DNA of 64,000 nucleotides from Aquimonas sp964586455. GTDB taxonomy: Bacteria; Pseudomonadota; Gammaproteobacteria; Xanthomonadales; Xanthomonadaceae. Under the pieces are notes generated by a model, which had not been told where the DNA came from, searched no databases, and saw only the letters and a program-made list of their open reading frames with translations. Each line of letters begins with the position of its first letter. Positions within the stretch are counted from its first letter, which is position 1. The stretch is from NCBI GenBank assembly GCA_964586455.1, contig CAZPHV010000005.1, positions 62,001-126,000 on the forward strand. The letters run 5' to 3'. Of this stretch, positions 32,807 through 42,726 are shown piece after piece. The translations under genes and the position numbers were made by a program.

Positions 32807-34027
32807 TCAGCCCTTCACGCAGACGACCTGGCGCAGGGTATGGAGGATCTCTACCAGATCCTGCTGCGCAGCCATCACCTGTTCGATCGGCTTGTACGCA
32901 GCAGGCGATTCGTCGATCACGTCAGCGTCCTTGCGGCATTCGACGTGGGCGGTGGCCTGCTTGTGCTCGGTCAGGGTGATGCGGCGCTTGGCTTCGCCGC
33001 GGCTCATGACCCGGCCCGCGCCATGCGAGCAGGAGCAGAAGCTCTCGGCATTGCCCAGGCCGCGCACGATGTAGCTCTTCGCCCCCATGCTGCCGGGGAT
33101 GATGCCGAGCTCGCCGAGCTTCGCGCTGACCGCACCCTTGCGGGTGATGAAAAGATCGCGGCCATCATGGGTCTCACGTTGAACATAGTTGTGGTGGCAG
33201 TTCACCGCGTCCTTGTCGGTCTGGAAACGCTTCGGGATTTCCTCGGCCAGCGCCGCCAACGCGCGCCGCATCATCAGGGCGCGGTTGGTGCGCGCATAGC
33301 GCTGGGCCCAGTCGACCGCGAACACGTACTGATCGAAGTGCTTGCTGCCTTCCTCGAAGTAGGCCAGGTCCTTGTCCGGCAGGTTGGCGATGTGATGCTG
33401 CATGTCGCGCTTGGCCAGCTCGATGAAGTGGGTGCCGATGGCGTTGCCGACGCCGCGCGAACCCGAGTGCAGCATCATCCACACGCGGTCTTCTTCGTCG
33501 AGGCAGACCTCGACAAAGTGGTTGCCGGTGCCGAGCGTTCCGAGGTGGTGGGCGTTGTTGGTATGCGCCAGGCGCGGATGCCATTCGCAGAGGCGCTCGA
33601 AGTCGGCTTCCAGACCTTTCCATGCGGTGGCAACCGACGCCGGCACCTGGTCCCAGGCGCCCGGGTCGCGGCGGCCCGGCTTGCGGCCGTGCGGAATGGC
33701 GCGCTCCAGGCGAGTACGCAGCATCGCCAGCGAATCTGGCAGGTCGCGCGCGGTCAGCGTGGTACGGCTGGCGATCATGCCGCAGCCGATGTCGACGCCG
33801 ACCGCAGCGGGGATGATCGCCTTCTCGGTGGGCACGACCGAACCGACCGTGGCGCCGATGCCGAGATGCACATCGGGCATCACCGCCAGCCAGGGGCCGA
33901 CCACGGGCAGGCGCGCGATCTTGCGCAGCTGTTCGCGGGCCTGGTCTTCCAGCGGCACGCCGCGGGTCCAGAGCTTGATCGGCACGGCGCCGGGGTCGTG
34001 GATGAGGTCGTAGTTTTCGGTGTTCAT
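32807..34027 (-). CDS. rtcB: RNA ligase RtcB
   Basis: RtcB (406 residues, E. coli-type length) is a GTP- and Mn-dependent ligase that joins RNA 3'-phosphate or cyclic-phosphate ends to 5'-OH ends. Metal ligands are visible in GVDIGCGM and GTGNHFVEV (with HSGSRGVG following), and the guanylylated His in CSCSHGAGR. It starts at ATG 34027. No archease gene is visible nearby, as in the E. coli operon. It follows ro60 and the Y RNA region on the same strand. Confidence 0.97.
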   Translation of the reverse strand: MNTENYDLIHDPGAVPIKLWTRGVPLEDQAREQLRKIARLPVVGPWLAVMPDVHLGIGATVGSVVPTEKAIIPAAVGVDIGCGMIASRTTLTARDLPDSLAMLRTRLERAIPHGRKPGRRDPGAWDQVPASVATAWKGLEADFERLCEWHPRLAHTNNAHHLGTLGTGNHFVEVCLDEEDRVWMMLHSGSRGVGNAIGTHFIELAKRDMQHHIANLPDKDLAYFEEGSKHFDQYVFAVDWAQRYARTNRALMMRRALAALAEEIPKRFQTDKDAVNCHHNYVQRETHDGRDLFITRKGAVSAKLGELGIIPGSMGAKSYIVRGLGNAESFCSCSHGAGRVMSRGEAKRRITLTEHKQATAHVECRKDADVIDESPAAYKPIEQVMAAQQDLVEILHTLRQVVCVKG

Positions 34028-34104
34028 GGTGCTGCTCTTCTTGAATGTTCAGTCGTTGAATCGAACGGCGCGACAAGATCGGTGCCGAGACGTCACAGTT
34101 TGGA

Positions 34105-34128
34105 ATGTAGTCCCGGCGGCATTCGTGC
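34105..34128 (-). repeat. Hairpin repeat copy 2 (GAATGCC..GGGACTACATT)
   Basis: On the minus strand, the sequence CGAATGCCGCCGGGACTACATT is closely related to copies at 34243-34266 (CGAATGCCCTGGGGACTACATT) and 34562-34583 (CGAATGCCCGCGGGAGTACAT). Each can fold AATG with CATT. The three copies bracket the Y RNA region between ro60 and rtcB. Confidence 0.65.
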
Positions 34129-34157
34129 AGTTCGATGGGTGCTTTGGGTTCGGCGAC

Positions 34158-34258
34158 AAGGGGGGTTGGAGACAGGCCAATGCTCTAACCGCTGAGCTAC
34201 GGGCGTGCGCCCGGCGGGAGTCGAACCAGCGACACTTGGTTCAATGTAGTCCCCAGGG
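34158..34258 (-). ncRNA. yrlA: Y RNA candidate (YrlA type) with circularly permuted tRNA-like module
   Basis: Read on the minus strand, the order is: a lower-stem 5' strand (ending GAACCAAG), a T-arm-like hairpin (34230-34214, loop TTCGACT), a closed acceptor-like hairpin CGGGC-GCAC-GCCCG (34213-34200), a perfect D-arm GCTC-AGCGGTTA-GAGC (34197-34182), and a 3' strand beginning ATTGG that can pair back to the CCAA of the 5' strand. This is a tRNA opened in the anticodon stem and closed at the acceptor end, the known architecture of YrlA Y RNAs that bind Ro. Its place between ro60 and rtcB matches the Salmonella rsr-yrl-rtcBA order. The exact ends are estimates. Confidence 0.7.
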
Positions 34259-34266
34259 CATTCGCA
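34243..34266 (-). repeat. Hairpin repeat copy 1, at the 5' side of the Y RNA
   Basis: This is a second member of the CGAATGCC..GGGACTACATT family, immediately 5' of (and partly overlapping) the putative Y RNA lower stem. It may form part of that stem, with GGGG pairing to the C-run at 34160-34165. Confidence 0.6.
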
Positions 34267-34334
34267 GAAAGGAAGTGGGTGGGCTGGGATTGGGGCGAGG
34301 AAGATCGTCACTGCCGATGCGTGCGGCGAGGTTC

Positions 34335-34603
34335 ACCCCTCTCCCACACGGGGAGAGGGGCTTTAGCAAGGCACGAGCTTGCGATGGGGTCTGCCATCTG
34401 CAGCCCGTCCAGGCAGCTCGGCGCTGAGCAGCAGCGCCTGATGTGTTCTGTCATCGATCAGTCCTCAGGTGGGGCAGCGTTCTTGTGCATCAGCCGACAA
34501 GTGGGTGCGAGAGGTTTCGCCGGTATGAGCGGCGCGCCTGACTTGAACAGGCCAAGAGACCATGTACTCCCGCGGGCATTCGGTGGATGCAACAGTTTCA
34601 GCT
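34335..34603. other. Rest of the ro60-rtcB intercistronic region, with a degenerate third module
   Basis: No protein gene is seen. 34335-34360 is a CCCCTCTCC-type palindrome. On the minus strand, copy 3 of the hairpin repeat (34583-34562) is followed by GCCTG-TTCAAGT-CAGGC (34552-34536), which is a perfect T-arm-like hairpin with a canonical T-loop. A CGCCG/CGGCG stem comes next, but no D-arm can be found. It could be a decayed second Y RNA. Confidence 0.4.
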
Positions 34604-36151
34604 TCAGAGTGTCTCGGCTTCGATGTGCTCCACCCAGTGCCGCGCGCCGTCCTTGCCGCGGGCGAACTCGGCGATGCGTTCGAACACCGCGTCCGAGAAG
34701 CCGCCGACGTTCAGCACGTCGGGGCGCTCGGGCAGCTGCGCGTTGGCATACGGCTGCAGGTCAACGCAGACCAGGCGTGCGGCTGGGTTGCGCTGCTTCA
34801 GCGTGTGCCACTGCGCCAGCGCTTCGGTGCCGCCGTACTGATGTGCGTGCAGCCAGCTCTGGTTGTCCGAGAACAGCACGACCAGGTCTGGCGGCTGCCG
34901 CTGCGCGGCGAGCTGTGCCAGCGGTGCGCTGATCGCCGTGCCGCCGCCCAACAGGGCCGAAAGCGAATCGGTGACCTGGCGCAGTTCGCCCCCCGCATTC
35001 CGCCACGGCCGCACTGCTTCCGCGAAGGGCAGCATCTGGGCCTGCGGGTTGCGGGCGAGCAGGGCTGCTGCGAACAGCGCCGCCACGTCGACACAGCGCA
35101 CCGCCGTAGTGGCGCCGCGACGATGGCCGGTGACCGGTGATTCCATCGAACCCGACACGTCGACCGCCAGCGCCAGCGAGCCCCGCAATGCGGGTACCGC
35201 CCGCACCGAGTGCTCCAGTGCCTCGCCCAAGGCCTGCTGCAGCCGAGGCGGCAGGTTCTGCGCGGCGCGCTGTGTCGCCAGCAGCTGGTACGGGAACGCA
35301 CCGGCGCGCTGCACCTGTTCGCCATCGGCCAGCCGCGTGGCCAGCCGGTTCACCAGGTGGCTGTCCTCGAACACGCAGTGGCGCTGGAAGGTGTTCAAGT
35401 TCATCCGCAGGGTGGTCCAGCTGCAGCTCGACGCGATCGCCTTCCAGTGTTCCGGGCTGAGCGTCAGCCCGGTCAGCAGCTGGAACGGCAGCTCGGGCAC
35501 CGGTTGGCAGGCGTCGCGCTTGAAGGCTTCGAAGGCCTGCAGCGCGGGCGGCAGGCGTTCCGGCAGATAGGGGCGGCCCAGCGCATAGGCGAACAGCGCC
35601 TCGCGCTCGCGGGTCAGCGGCTTGGGATGCACCATCCGGATCACGTCGGCGATCGAGGGCTGCTGGCCCACCATCGCGCGGATGAACTCGGCGTCGCCGC
35701 AGCTGTTCAGCCAGTCCTGCACCAGCCGCTTGGGCAGCGAGCCAAGGCTGCTGCGCGCCACCCGGCCCGAGCGCAGGATCTGCACGAAGGCGCGCAGCAT
35801 GCGGCCATTGTCGATGACGCGTCCGAACACCTGCTGCAGCAGCTCGCCGTTGAAGCTGGCGAGATAGGCGCAGAGCAGGGCCGGGGTGTCCTTCATGCGG
35901 CCGTGGCGACGGGCATGCAGGGCGGTGCGGGCAACGAAGCTGCTGTCGACGTCGAAGCAGGCCGCGAGCAGGGCATCCAGCTGCGATTCCGCGTCGCTGT
36001 AGAAGGTCGAGTTCAAGCAGCCGGTCATCGCCAGCTGGGCCAGCGTCTGCTTGGCCGACAGCGCATAGGCGGGCGCGCCGGCCTGGTTGATCGTGTCGGT
36101 GGGCTGCAGCGCCGTGGCGCCAGCGGTACCGAACAGCCGGCGATTGATCAT
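34604..36151 (-). CDS. rsr: Ro60/Rsr (TROVE domain) RNA-binding protein
   Basis: This 515-residue Ro60 orthologue has a TROVE domain of alpha-helical HEAT-like repeats over about residues 10-340 (ARTALHARRHGRMKDTPALLCAYL is characteristic). A von Willebrand A domain with MIDAS motif DVSGSM follows at about 365-515. Ro60 binds misfolded RNA ends in its ring and Y RNAs on its surface, and in bacteria it works with PNPase or other RNases in RNA quality control. I chose the ATG at 36151 because it has an AAGGAGT Shine-Dalgarno. It is the first gene of the RNA-repair unit, divergent from rtcR. Confidence 0.92.
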   Translation of the reverse strand: MINRRLFGTAGATALQPTDTINQAGAPAYALSAKQTLAQLAMTGCLNSTFYSDAESQLDALLAACFDVDSSFVARTALHARRHGRMKDTPALLCAYLASFNGELLQQVFGRVIDNGRMLRAFVQILRSGRVARSSLGSLPKRLVQDWLNSCGDAEFIRAMVGQQPSIADVIRMVHPKPLTREREALFAYALGRPYLPERLPPALQAFEAFKRDACQPVPELPFQLLTGLTLSPEHWKAIASSCSWTTLRMNLNTFQRHCVFEDSHLVNRLATRLADGEQVQRAGAFPYQLLATQRAAQNLPPRLQQALGEALEHSVRAVPALRGSLALAVDVSGSMESPVTGHRRGATTAVRCVDVAALFAAALLARNPQAQMLPFAEAVRPWRNAGGELRQVTDSLSALLGGGTAISAPLAQLAAQRQPPDLVVLFSDNQSWLHAHQYGGTEALAQWHTLKQRNPAARLVCVDLQPYANAQLPERPDVLNVGGFSDAVFERIAEFARGKDGARHWVEHIEAETL

Positions 36152-36202
36152 GACGAAACTCCTTGAACGGGGCCGGCGACTTGCCGGCTCTGCTTGGCCT
36201 AT

Positions 36203-36218
36203 ATCAAGGGTCGTGCCA
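36203..36218 (-). promoter_or_regulatory. Sigma-54-like promoter of the rsr-rtcBA unit
   Basis: On the minus strand, TGGCACGACCCTTGAT matches TGGCACG-N4-TTGCW except that the -12 doublet reads GA instead of GC. It lies about 52 bases upstream of the ro60 ATG and opposite rtcR, whose product activates sigma-54 promoters of rtc operons. Confidence 0.6.
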
Positions 36219-36322
36219 AGTCTGTCGGATCTGGTTAAGTTGCTGATTGCTATGAATGTAGGTGTTCTCGACGCATCTGGGTTAATCTCGCGCGCTATCG
36301 ATCCAGCTAGCAATTTATCTCA

Positions 36323-37963
36323 ATGGATAATGCACTCTCGCCCGCTTCAACGCAGAAGCCCCTGGTTGTCATTGGCTTCCTTGGCACCTCACTGGACGCC
36401 GCCGGCGGCGCCGGGCGTTGGGGAAAGTGGCGGCCCACGGTCAGCCTGGGCATGTTCGAAGACCTGTGGGTCGACCGCGTCGAATTGCTGCTGGATGCGC
36501 GCCGATACTCGGAGCTGCTGAAACAGGTACAGACCGATCTGGCCGTGCAATCTCCGCAGACAGCGGTGGTCGCCCACGATGTCTATCTCAGCGATCCCTG
36601 GGACTTCGAGGCCGTGTACGCGGCGCTGATGGACTTCGTACGCGCCTACCCCTTCGACCCTGAGCGCGAGGACTACCTCGTACACATCACCACCGGCACG
36701 CATGTCGCGCAGATCTGCTGGTTCCTGCTGACCGAGGCGCGCTTCATGCCTGCGCGCCTGCTGCAAACTTCGCCGCCGCGCAAGCAGCGGGCGGGTGATC
36801 CGGGCAGTTTCAGCATCATCGATCTTGATCTGGCCCGTTACGATCGCATCGCCCAGCGCTTTGCTGCGGAACGCCTGGAAACCGCGCAGTTTCTGAAGAG
36901 CGGCATCCAGACCCGCAGCCCCGCGTTCAACCGCATGATCGACCAGATCGAACGCGTGGCCGTGCGCTCGAAGGCGCCGATTCTGCTGATGGGCCCGACC
37001 GGTGCGGGCAAGAGCATGCTGGCGCGCAACCTGTTCGAGCTGAAGCAGCAGCGCCATGGTTTGAGCGGGCGCTTTGTCGAGGTCAACTGCGCGACCCTGC
37101 GTGGCGATGGTGCCGGCAGCGCCTTGTTCGGCCACGTCAAGGGCGCCTATACCGGCGCGCAGAACGATCGGGCAGGACATTTGAAGAGTGCCGATGGTGG
37201 CCTGCTGTTTCTGGACGAAATCGGCGAGCTAGGCCTGGATGAACAGGCCATGTTGTTGCGCGCGATCGAGGACAAGCGTTTCCTGCCCTTGGGCGGTGAT
37301 CGCGAGGTCAGCAGCGAGTTCCAGCTGTTGGCGGGCACCAATCGCGACCTCGGCGAAGCCGTGTCGCAGGGCCGCTTTCGCGACGATCTTTACGCGCGCC
37401 TGAACCTGTGGACCTTCTACCTGCCGGGCCTGAAGGAGCGCAGCGAGGACATCGAACCGAACCTAGACTTCGAGCTGGAGCGGCATGCGCGGCTGCAGGG
37501 TGAGCGAGTCAGCTTCAATCGCGAGGCGCGAGCGGCCTACCTGCGCTTCGCCACCAGCAGCGAGGCCATCTGGCCGGGCAACTTCCGGGACCTCGGCGCC
37601 TCGGTCACACGTATGGCCACGCTCGCTGAAGCTGGGCGGATCACGCTGGACACCGTGGCTGAGGAAATTGCACGCTTGCGTCGACTGTGGGCACCGCAGC
37701 TGGGCACCCGCGAGTCGACCGCGGCGGGTGATCTGCTGCAGGCGATGCTGGGCGACGCGGCGGACGAACTTGACTGCTTCGACCGGGTGCAGCTGGCCGA
37801 AGTGCTGCGCATCTGTCGAGAATGCCGCAGCCTGAGTGAGGCCGGGCGAAGGCTGTTCAACGTCAGCCGCGAGCGCAAGCGCAGCAGCAATGATGCGGAT
37901 CGGCTGCGCAAGTACCTTGCGCGCTTCGATCTGAGCTTCGAGTCGATCGGAATGAATGCTTGA
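36323..37963 (+). CDS. rtcR: RtcR, sigma-54-dependent activator of the RNA-repair operon
   Basis: RtcR (546 residues) has an N-terminal CARF-like RtcR sensor domain at about 1-185 (VVIGFLGTSLD, VVAHDVYLSDPWDFEAVY, HITTGTHVAQICWFLLTEA). A AAA+ domain follows with Walker A GPTGAGKS, the sigma-54 loop KGAYTGAQ and Walker B GGLLFLDEIGEL, then a C-terminal DNA-binding region. In E. coli the CARF domain senses RNA ends or cyclic-phosphate ligands and relieves autoinhibition. It is divergent from ro60, with about 170 bases between the starts for enhancer sites. Confidence 0.95.
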   Translation: MDNALSPASTQKPLVVIGFLGTSLDAAGGAGRWGKWRPTVSLGMFEDLWVDRVELLLDARRYSELLKQVQTDLAVQSPQTAVVAHDVYLSDPWDFEAVYAALMDFVRAYPFDPEREDYLVHITTGTHVAQICWFLLTEARFMPARLLQTSPPRKQRAGDPGSFSIIDLDLARYDRIAQRFAAERLETAQFLKSGIQTRSPAFNRMIDQIERVAVRSKAPILLMGPTGAGKSMLARNLFELKQQRHGLSGRFVEVNCATLRGDGAGSALFGHVKGAYTGAQNDRAGHLKSADGGLLFLDEIGELGLDEQAMLLRAIEDKRFLPLGGDREVSSEFQLLAGTNRDLGEAVSQGRFRDDLYARLNLWTFYLPGLKERSEDIEPNLDFELERHARLQGERVSFNREARAAYLRFATSSEAIWPGNFRDLGASVTRMATLAEAGRITLDTVAEEIARLRRLWAPQLGTRESTAAGDLLQAMLGDAADELDCFDRVQLAEVLRICRECRSLSEAGRRLFNVSRERKRSSNDADRLRKYLARFDLSFESIGMNA

Positions 37964-37971
37964 GTGGAGCC

Positions 37972-38010
37972 GATCACTGCGAGCGGGCTGCGCGCCCGCC
38001 CGCAGTGATC
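37972..38010. terminator. Bidirectional hairpin between rtcR and pectate lyase
   Basis: A long inverted repeat (GATCACTGCG with CGCAGTGATC as outer arms, GCGGGC with GCCCGC inside) separates the convergent genes 8 bases past the rtcR stop. Confidence 0.65.
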
Positions 38011-38023
38011 AGATTCAACTCGC

Positions 38024-39727
38024 TCAGTTCTGGATCGAGCACTTGTTCGGATTGCCGTTCGGATCGCTGCCGAAAGCTGCGACCGTGCAGGCGATGCTGT
38101 TGCCACGACCGACGAAGCGCGGCACCCAGCTGCCCTTGCGGCCGAACGCGACCCAGCCGCTGCCCGAGTTGACCTGGCAGGTGCCGCCGAGGTCGGCGCA
38201 CTTGCTGAAGCCGCTCGGGTAGTCACCGGTGCCCGACAGCGGGGGCGGGTTACCGCCGCTTGAGCTGCTCGACGAGCTGCTTGAGGAGCTCGTCGCAGTG
38301 CGACGCCCGGCAACCGCGGGTGAGTCCGTCACCACGCCGTTGGTGGTGTTCTTGATCCAGTACCAGTACTGGGTGCCGGCCACGGCGGTGGTGTCGCTGT
38401 AGCTGCGGATGCTGGAGCCGACGATGCCGATGCGGACGCGACCCGATGGGTTGGAATCGGTATCGCGGTAGACCTCTTGCGAGGCCAACGTCAGGTTGGC
38501 GGGCGTCCAGCTCAGGTTGATGCCGTTGCTGGTGCCGCTGGCGCTCAGATTGATGGCTGCCGCACCGCCGCTGCTGCTGGACGAGCTCGAAGACGAGCTG
38601 CTGGAAGAACTGCTGGACGAGCCGCCGCTGCCGCACTGCGGGGCGGTGGTGGCGAGGTTGGTGCCGGCGCCCGCCGTGGCGAACACCAGGCACTTCACCT
38701 GTGCGGCCGGCGCCACCGCCAGGCTGTAGCCCAGGGCTTCCGGGAATGCCCGCGTGGTCCGCCAGTCGGTCGCATTCACCGTTCCGCTGTTGCCGGAGGA
38801 CCAGGTGATGCCGGGGCCGACGAAGTTGTTGCGGAGGTCCCAGAAGCCGATCTGCGAGCTGTCCCTTGATGTCACGGGATTGGCCACGTTCTCGAAATAG
38901 TTGGCCTCGATCAGCGACACGCCGCCCATCCGCACGTTGATGCCCGAGGTGGTGATACGCCCGAAGTAGTTGTTGACGACGTGGGTCAGGCCGAAGCGCT
39001 GCAGCGGTACGCGCGCCTGTACGTTCTCGAAGCGGTTGCGGTAGTAGGTCGTCCGTGCCGCGTTATGGTCGGTGAAGCTGTCGGTGTGCCCGTTCAGCGC
39101 GACTTTCTGATAGTTGTAAACGTGGTTGTAGGACACCGTGATCCGGCGCGCACCGCGCTTGATGTCGATGCCGCCATCGAAGCTGGCGTCGCCGGCGCCC
39201 GGGCAGCTGGTCAGAGACGCGAAGATGGTGTTGTGGTCGATCCAGATGCGCTCGGGAATACGGCCCGTGCCGCGGCCCTCGACGGTGATCGAGTCGGCGC
39301 CTTCGCCGCCCGGCAGCAGTCCGATCGTCATGTTGCGGACGATGATGTTGCGCGAGTTGCCGACGATGAAGATGCCGAAGTTCGCACTCGATCCGTTGGC
39401 GCCCTGGATGGTGATGTCGCTCTTGTCCTTGATCTCGACGACGACGGGGTCCTTCCGCCACTGCGCGCAGGGGTCCGTGATGCTGCCGAAGTTGAAGCGG
39501 CCGGTGTAGTTCAGCACCAGGCCGCCGCTGCCGCTGTAGGCGTCGATCGCGGCGCGCATCTGTTGGGGCGTGCTGACGTTGACGGCGGCTCGGCTGCCGC
39601 CGCCGGTGGTGCCGGCGGCATAGCCCATGGCCTGTGCCTGGGCGTTGCCGCTGAGCGCGAAGCTCAGGGCGAGTGGGCTGACGACGAGCGCAAGCGCCCG
39701 TGCCAGCAGTCGATTGCTGGTGAACAT
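38024..39727 (-). CDS. Secreted pectate lyase (PL1-like) with Ser-rich linkers
   Basis: This is a 567-residue exported enzyme. The signal peptide (residues 1-32, ending AQAQA) precedes a right-handed beta-helix pectate lyase domain (about 35-370). Its motifs include IWIDHNTI, NHVYNYQKVALNGHTDS and RFENVQARVPLQRFGLTHVVNNYF, typical of the PL1 Ca-binding and catalytic region. Poly-Ser linkers separate it from an FN3-like domain (about 410-495) and a C-terminal Cys-containing module of about 60 residues (CADLGGTCQVNSG). It should cleave polygalacturonate by beta-elimination outside the cell. An ACCGGT operator-like site lies upstream (39838-39853). Confidence 0.9.
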   Translation of the reverse strand: MFTSNRLLARALALVVSPLALSFALSGNAQAQAMGYAAGTTGGGSRAAVNVSTPQQMRAAIDAYSGSGGLVLNYTGRFNFGSITDPCAQWRKDPVVVEIKDKSDITIQGANGSSANFGIFIVGNSRNIIVRNMTIGLLPGGEGADSITVEGRGTGRIPERIWIDHNTIFASLTSCPGAGDASFDGGIDIKRGARRITVSYNHVYNYQKVALNGHTDSFTDHNAARTTYYRNRFENVQARVPLQRFGLTHVVNNYFGRITTSGINVRMGGVSLIEANYFENVANPVTSRDSSQIGFWDLRNNFVGPGITWSSGNSGTVNATDWRTTRAFPEALGYSLAVAPAAQVKCLVFATAGAGTNLATTAPQCGSGGSSSSSSSSSSSSSSSSSGGAAAINLSASGTSNGINLSWTPANLTLASQEVYRDTDSNPSGRVRIGIVGSSIRSYSDTTAVAGTQYWYWIKNTTNGVVTDSPAVAGRRTATSSSSSSSSSSSGGNPPPLSGTGDYPSGFSKCADLGGTCQVNSGSGWVAFGRKGSWVPRFVGRGNSIACTVAAFGSDPNGNPNKCSIQN

Positions 39728-40096
39728 GAGTGATTCCCCGCGAAAGTGATACCCGTAGTAGGGCGAGAGGGCCGAGCTCGGATCGGATCTGCATCCTTGC
39801 GAACAGTTCGGCTTCGGCGGGGAGTAGTTCACGCTGGATGACTACCGGTGTCAAACGGCAATGCAACAAAATGCAAACTGGCTCAAGGTATGGCCGCAGG
39901 TGCGGAAAGGGGCCGGAAACTGTCGCAGCGCAAAATCAGCGACTTCGAATGTCCGTGCCTGTCTGGCGTGCGCTTTGGTCTGTCCTGAGACATTCCGACG
40001 TGAAGGCTGTCGGCCGCTGCCTTCGCTGTGCGCGGAGCGCCTGCGGCCCGGTTGCCTGGAGATCGAAAGCAGCAGTGCTGCGCACTCCGGAAATGT
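39728..40096. other. Promoter region of the pectate lyase gene
   Basis: There is no gene. The operator-like ATGACTACCGGTGTCA lies at 39838-39853, about 110 bases upstream of the lyase ATG, and an AT-richer stretch containing CAACAAAATGCAAAC lies at about 39860-39880. The remainder of the region shows nothing clear. Confidence 0.5.
39838..39853. promoter_or_regulatory. Operator-like motif, pectin region copy 1
   Basis: ATGACTACCGGTGTCA is an imperfect palindrome around ACCGGT. The identical 16-mer occurs upstream of kduD (45109-45124), and a variant lies upstream of the PMT/double-lyase pair (48076-48090). The form is LacI-family-like. Confidence 0.6.
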
Positions 40097-40122
40097 CGAA
40101 GCCGCCCGGTGGGGCGGCTTCG
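40097..40122. terminator. Terminator hairpin after the BlaR1-like gene
   Basis: A perfect stem CGAAGCCGCCC / GGGCGGCTTCG with a GGTG loop lies about 80 bases past the stop of the BlaR1-like gene on the minus strand. The T-tract is weak. Confidence 0.55.
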
Positions 40123-40202
40123 GCGATGTGCAGCGCTCGCAGGCCGCGAACGCAGGCAGAGAACTGAGGGCGGACCCGATAGGGCTACCGGCCTGTGTGC
40201 AC

Positions 40203-42253
<2,051 letters not shown>

Positions 42254-42257
<4 letters not shown>

Positions 42258-42640
42258 CGACGCGGTCTCTTGGTGGCGGCAGCCTCGCTGCGCTCCAGCA
42301 GCGCGCGCAGGGCCGTCCGGTCTTCCTCAGTCAAGCCCTGTTCGGCGTGGAACTGAGCGACGAGCGGCGCGAGTCGTCCTCCGAACAGGCGATCGAGCAG
42401 GCCGCTGCTTTGCTGCCGTACCCAGTCCTCACGCTTGAGCACCGGCGCATACAGGTAGCGCCGGCCGTCGCGCTCGGCGCTGATCGCGCCTTTCTTCAGC
42501 AGGCGATTCAGCAGGGTCTTGATGGTGGGTTCTTGCCAGTCCTGCTGGTCGGCCAATGCCTCGACTACCTCTTCGGCGGCACGGGGGCTGGAGGCCCACA
42601 GCACTTCCATGACGACGGATTCGGCTTCGCTGATCTGCAT
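42254..42640 (-). CDS. BlaI/MecI/CopY family repressor
   Basis: This 128-residue winged-helix repressor starts MQISEAESVVMEVLW and contains the recognition-helix region EPTIKTLLNRLLKKGAISAERDGRRYLY. Such repressors dimerise on TACA..TGTA palindromes and are inactivated by proteolysis through BlaR1-type partners. It is coupled to that partner by ATGA at 42254-42257. Two operator-like palindromes lie directly upstream. Confidence 0.93.
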
Positions 42641-42644
42641 GAGC

Positions 42645-42688
42645 GTTTACCCGTGTAATCGGTGTGGCTTGAGATTACGCCTGTAAAC
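42645..42688. promoter_or_regulatory. Paired BlaI-type operators
   Basis: GTTTACCCGTGTAATC (42645-42660) and GATTACGCCTGTAAAC (42673-42688) are near-identical inverted copies, each containing a TTAC..GTAA half-site pair. Their position 5-50 bases upstream of the repressor start fits autoregulation. Confidence 0.7.
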
Positions 42689-42726
42689 GTCAAAGTCAAG
42701 TAGCAATCAAGCGTCAGGCCGCGTCC

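Noticed and set aside
34182..34230. Ordinary tRNA gene on the minus strand
   Set aside because: D-arm and T-arm are present but in permuted order with a closed acceptor hairpin, and no true anticodon arm. A Y RNA fits better.
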